From assembly GCF_018374135.1 (NCBI RefSeq), contig NZ_JAHAFS010000004.1:74857-138856 (forward strand): a stretch of 64,000 nt of DNA. Reading direction: 5' to 3'. Shown piece after piece: positions 61,029 through 64,000 of the stretch. The translations under genes and the position numbers were made by a program. A model generated the notes under the pieces. The model saw only the letters and a list, made by a program, of their open reading frames with translations, ran no database searches and was not told the DNA's origin. The DNA is from Campylobacter gracilis. Lineage in GTDB: Bacteria; Campylobacterota; Campylobacteria; Campylobacterales; Campylobacteraceae. Position 1 is the first letter of the stretch. Each line of letters starts with the position of its first letter.

Positions 61029-62156
61029 ATGGAAAAAATCACCGACATCATCGAGTCGATTGCAAATGAAAAGGGGCTTGAGCCCGCAGACGTCAAAGAG
61101 CGCGTCAAAACGGCGTTCATCCAGACCGCAAAAAGACTTTTCGGCGAGGAATATCTCTACGACAGCGAAGTCGATCCACAGACCAAACGCGTTAAGCTTT
61201 ACCAAAAGGTCCACGTCGTCGCGGATGATGATGAGCGGCTCGGCGATCATAACTTCATCGCGCTTAGCGAGGCCAAAAAAATAGGCGAAAACGCAGAGAT
61301 CGGCGATGAGCTAAGCTACGAAATAAATATCGAAAACCTCGGCCGCACGGCTTCCGGCGTGCTAGCTAAAGAGCTAAATTTTCACATCCAAAGGCTGCTT
61401 GAAGAGAAAATTTTTGAAAACTATAAAAGCAAGGTGGGCACCCTCACCCACGGCACCGTCACTAAGATCGATCACGACGGCACTACCTACGTAGAGATCG
61501 AGGATACGAAGGCCTTTATGCCGCTTAAGAACCGTATCAAGGGCGAAAATTTCAAAGTGGGCGACGTGCTGCAAGCCGTCATTAAAAACGTAGCCATCGA
61601 CAAATCCCACGGTATCAGGCTGGAGCTTTCGCGTACCAGCCCGAAATTCCTAGAAGCCCTACTCGCCGCCGAAGTCCCCGAGATCAAAGACGGCAGCGTC
61701 ATCATCCAAGCCTGCGCGAGGATTCCGGGTAGGCGCGCTAAGATCGCACTTAGCGCCGTCTCGCCAAATGTCGATCCGGTAGGCGCTACCGTCGGCAAAG
61801 GAGGCGCTCGCATCGACGCGGTGAGTAAATTTTTAAGCAAAAATTTGCAAGACGGAAGCGGCGGCGAGAGCATCGACGCGTTCGAATACTCCGCAAGCCC
61901 CGAAATTTTGATCACTCGCGCGATGGCGCCCGCGATCGTAAACTCGGTCAAAATAACGCAAGACGGCAAGGCGATCGTCTACGTAAACCCCGATCAAAAA
62001 AGCAAAGCGATCGGCAAAAACGGCCTAAATATCCGCCTCGCCTCGATGCTGTGCGGCTGCGAGATCGAGCTTATCGAAACCGGCTTGGCGAGTGAGAAAA
62101 AGGTCTCCAAGGAGGAAGGTCTTAAAAATCTCGAAGCGCTTTTCGGCGAGCTGTAA
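61029..62156 (+). CDS. nusA: Transcription termination/antitermination protein NusA
   Basis: NusA binds RNA polymerase and nascent RNA to control pausing, termination and antitermination. The 375-aa protein has the N-terminal NusA domain (about 1-120), an S1 domain (GTVTKIDHDGTTYVEI near 140), and two KH domains with VDPVGATVGKGGARIDAV near 260 and KSKAIGKNGLNIRLAS near 330. The C-terminal acidic repeats of E. coli NusA (495 aa) are absent, as in other epsilonproteobacteria. It is monocistronic and not linked to infB here. Confidence 0.95.
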   Translation: MEKITDIIESIANEKGLEPADVKERVKTAFIQTAKRLFGEEYLYDSEVDPQTKRVKLYQKVHVVADDDERLGDHNFIALSEAKKIGENAEIGDELSYEINIENLGRTASGVLAKELNFHIQRLLEEKIFENYKSKVGTLTHGTVTKIDHDGTTYVEIEDTKAFMPLKNRIKGENFKVGDVLQAVIKNVAIDKSHGIRLELSRTSPKFLEALLAAEVPEIKDGSVIIQACARIPGRRAKIALSAVSPNVDPVGATVGKGGARIDAVSKFLSKNLQDGSGGESIDAFEYSASPEILITRAMAPAIVNSVKITQDGKAIVYVNPDQKSKAIGKNGLNIRLASMLCGCEIELIETGLASEKKVSKEEGLKNLEALFGEL

Positions 62157-62446
62157 AAGCTCGCGCGCCTCGCTTTTTAAAATTTTGCAAGTTGCGCGCC
62201 CTATAAAATTCCATGGCTACCAAATTTTGCAAATTTAGTAATTAATGGAATTCCGTAATTTAGTACTCCACGAAATTCTATATTACGTAGAATTTTACGC
62301 CGTTTCGGAATTTTAAAATTTAGCGTCAAAACAAATTTTGACCGAAATTTTACGGCGCAGAATTCTAAGATCAAATTCTATTCATGCGAGGATTTAAATT
62401 TACACAGCGCGTAAAATTCCGCCCCAAGTTAAGTCGCGCCTATCGC

Positions 62447-63046
62447 TCATATAAAATTTCGATGCCGCCGTAGTGCCAAAATGCCTTCGGCGCTAGGTAT
62501 TCGCCGCCTAGGACGGCTTAGCTTAAAATACTGCGGCGAAAATTCCATGATTTTTGAAATTTCTTGCTCAAGCAGCGTCGTGCAGTAGAGGTTCGCTTCG
62601 CCGCGAGGTCTTAGCGTAAAATCTTCGCCGACGCGTCTAAGTAAAGAGGCAGCGAGGCGCGCCTTTTGCTCCTCGTTTAAAAATTTCATCCGCGCCGCGC
62701 CAAAGTCTCGTGCATGCGCCAAAAACTCCCGCATCGAAACGGCCGCGACGCCGTCTCGCTCGCCCTCGCCCGTTACGGCGTGCACTATCAAAAGCGGGCG
62801 CTCGTGCACGATTATGCCTACGTGCGAGTATTTAAAATTCGTTGCGGTTGCGATTATGCGGCTGTCGGTGACATCGCCCATGCGAAAGACGAGATCGCCC
62901 GTGCGTAGATTTGATAAAATTTTATCCGGCACCCACAGCGGCTCTTTTGCTGTAGGCGCGCGCATGAGCATCCAAAGCTCGCCGAGCCCGCCTAGAGCGA
63001 AGATCAGACAAACGAGAAGCTTTTTGGCTAAAGCGCAACCTTCCAT
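62447..63046 (-). CDS. YiiX-like permuted papain-fold amidase/peptidase
   Basis: A 199-aa secreted or anchored protein. One hydrophobic segment (about 8-28) is a signal peptide or anchor. The domain after it matches the YiiX/NlpC-type permuted papain fold: GDLVFRMGDV, YSHVGIIV (catalytic His), LLIVHAVTGEG and the late LYCTTLLEQ (catalytic Cys near residue 155). Such enzymes hydrolyse amide or acyl bonds. The start overlaps the lipoprotein stop by 19 bp, so the two genes are a coupled pair. The start ribosome binding site is weak. Confidence 0.75.
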   Translation of the reverse strand: MEGCALAKKLLVCLIFALGGLGELWMLMRAPTAKEPLWVPDKILSNLRTGDLVFRMGDVTDSRIIATATNFKYSHVGIIVHERPLLIVHAVTGEGERDGVAAVSMREFLAHARDFGAARMKFLNEEQKARLAASLLRRVGEDFTLRPRGEANLYCTTLLEQEISKIMEFSPQYFKLSRPRRRIPSAEGILALRRHRNFI

Positions 63047-63411
63047 TTGCCGTCTTTTTTGACGAGTTTAACGCTCTCGGTACGGTTTGTGCCGTTTTTA
63101 AAAGACACGGTGACTTTCACAAGCGCCGATTTCTCGTCGCTATTTTGCAGCTCGCCCGAGACGCCTTTTAGCCCGTCGCGCTTGGAGGCCTCCTCCTTGC
63201 CGGCACCTGCCATTTGCATCAGTTTACCGTTTATCATCTGCATAGAGCCGTCGTCCGATCTGTCCTTATCGGGTATGTCTATAGTATCCACCAAAGTCTT
63301 AGAATTGTCCTCGTATAGGGCCCTGACGAAGTCCTCGGCGACGCCTTTTGGATCGCTGCCGCAGCCTGCTAGAACGAATATCGCAATGAGCGCGAGTAGA
63401 AATTTTTTCAT
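63028..63411 (-). CDS. Lipoprotein with a DUF4878-type domain
   Basis: A 127-aa lipoprotein. The signal MKKFLLALIAIFVLAGC ends in the lipobox LAGC with Cys 17. The mature domain is a small alpha-plus-beta sheet of the DUF4878/SnoaL-like kind: DPKGVAEDFVRALYEDNSKTLVDTI then VKVTVSFKNGTNRTESVKLVKKDGKWKVAL. AGGAGAGCTT sets ATG 63411; upstream continuation of the frame is spacer DNA. It is coupled to the YiiX-like enzyme gene by overlap. Confidence 0.8.
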   Translation of the reverse strand: MKKFLLALIAIFVLAGCGSDPKGVAEDFVRALYEDNSKTLVDTIDIPDKDRSDDGSMQMINGKLMQMAGAGKEEASKRDGLKGVSGELQNSDEKSALVKVTVSFKNGTNRTESVKLVKKDGKWKVAL

Positions 63412-63718
63412 AAGCTCTCCTCGTAGAAATTCTGAGATTCTATATACAAACGATAAATATTTTTTAAATTCAGATCTTTCTGCTCGGAGGAATTTATATC
63501 GCGTTTGGATTTGCGAAGGCGTATTTGGTCGTGCTTTTGCTGAATTAAAATAGAATTTTGCATTCGAAGGAAAGCTCGTCTTGCCTTGGTAAAATTTATC
63601 TTGCCAAAGCGAAATTTTATGGCAGTTTCTGCGAACCGTGTCTTGTGGCACACCACTCAAACGGCGCCCAAACTCATTCGGTAGCACGTGAGGCGAGCTT
63701 TGCTTGTCGGAACTGAAA
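63412..63718. other. Non-coding spacer before the EamA gene
   Basis: About 300 bp with short GC islands and AAATTT words. Frames here (82 aa minus, 168 aa plus overlapping the lipoprotein) lack ribosome binding sites. Confidence 0.45.
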
Positions 63719-63741
63719 TTTAGCCGTATTTTGCGGCTAAA
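63719..63741. terminator. Perfect 8-bp hairpin in the spacer before the EamA gene
   Basis: TTTAGCCG (63719-63726) and CGGCTAAA (63734-63741) with a 7-base loop. A T-rich stretch (ATTTTAAAATTT) follows on the plus strand. It may end transcription from either side; no gene on the plus strand directly precedes it. Confidence 0.4.
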
Positions 63742-63843
63742 ATTTTAAAATTTAAATGCCGCCTTCGTAGGATTGCTCGCTTACGATTTAGCTTTTTGCT
63801 GCGACGCTCGCGAAATTATAAGGAAATTTTACCTAAATAGGGC

Positions 63844-63849
63844 TATAAT
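63844..63849 (+). promoter_or_regulatory. -10 box of the EamA gene
   Basis: TATAAT 29 bp before the ATG at 63878; AAAGGAA at 63867-63873. Confidence 0.55.
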
Positions 63850-63877
63850 CCAATAATTCATTTCATAAAGGAATATC

Positions 63878-64000
63878 ATGGAGACATGGGCGGTTTGGGC
63901 ACTTGCATCAGCACTCTTTGCGGCGCTGACTGCGATATTTGCAAAAATAGGGCTTGAAGGGATCAACTCCCACTTTGCGACTTTTATCCGCACGATCATC
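63878..64000 (+). CDS. EamA/DMT-family transporter, 5' part only
   Basis: The first 41 residues are in the window and the gene runs off the end. METWAVWALASALFAALTAIFAKIGLEGINSHFATFIRTII reads as the first TM helix and loop of an EamA-type carrier of the short (about 140-aa) bacterial group. Substrate unknown. AAAGGAA before ATG 63878 and a TATAAT box upstream support the start. Confidence 0.75.
   Translation, partial: METWAVWALASALFAALTAIFAKIGLEGINSHFATFIRTII

Noticed and set aside
63408..63656. 82-aa minus-strand frame upstream of the lipoprotein gene
   Set aside because: No ribosome binding site and no family resemblance; it overlaps spacer words only.
1..64000. CRISPR arrays, IS elements, prophage genes, tRNA or rRNA genes
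   Set aside because: No direct repeat/spacer pattern, transposase motif, phage gene or conserved RNA sequence was found on reading both strands.

Overview
The window looks like chromosome of a Campylobacter species from the moderate-GC, anaerobic oral/intestinal group. C. gracilis is my best guess, but the species is not proven. The evidence is the epsilonproteobacterial gene content and order: tyrA, bamA, accD, rlmH, a DksA-like gene, dus; M23 peptidase, lpxC, tsaB, thrB, ylxR, infB, rbfA, rimP; galU-pgi; HP0268-like, miaB. TATAAT -10 boxes are strong and recognisable -35 boxes are scarce. AT-rich intergenic spacers are built from AAATTT / TTTAAA / GAATTC words. No rRNA, tRNA, CRISPR array, IS element or prophage was seen.

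Layout. 1-4400: an orphan ABC-type six-TM protein behind a duplicated operator, a zinc CDF exporter, and three small membrane proteins (two are paralogs). 4405-14684: minus-strand housekeeping genes (ribD, rimP, rbfA, infB, ylxR, thrB, tsaB, lpxC, M23 peptidase); a 1.2 kb repeat-rich spacer splits infB from rbfA. 15247-24736: bamA/tyrA divergent pair, two phosphatase/membrane genes, dus, then accD-rlmH-dksA-like and recO. 24906-32544: PAS energy-taxis-like protein, an MFS exporter, a Tat-dependent polysulfide/thiosulfate reductase operon (psrABC-like) and a two-component system immediately downstream. 32636-47419: accessory region with an orphan Cache sensor, HIT protein, MFS, YigZ, galU-pgi, VOC protein, a repeat-bearing membrane protein family, SDR, a spore-photoproduct-lyase-like radical SAM enzyme and a nucleosidase-like protein with large insertions. 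47495-64000: uvrA; a third member of the repeat-bearing family behind a G11 tract and broken by a frameshift; lipoproteins; prfB; panC-rimO-tilS-phosphoesterase; DUF374-miaB-HP0268-like; nusA; a YiiX-like/lipoprotein pair; and the start of an EamA transporter.

Two themes stand out. (1) A small paralogous membrane protein family (39810-41653 and 50369-51453) carries an Asn-centred pentapeptide repeat encoded by 15-bp DNA repeats. One copy has an 11-G homopolymer directly before its start codon, the hallmark of Campylobacter contingency loci, plus a one-base frameshift. (2) The AAATTTTAAA/GAATTCC words that fill the spacers also appear inside genes, where they coincide with low-complexity protein insertions (rimO, the nucleosidase-like gene, the 352-aa protein).

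All assignments come from reading motifs and remembered gene order. No database search was possible.
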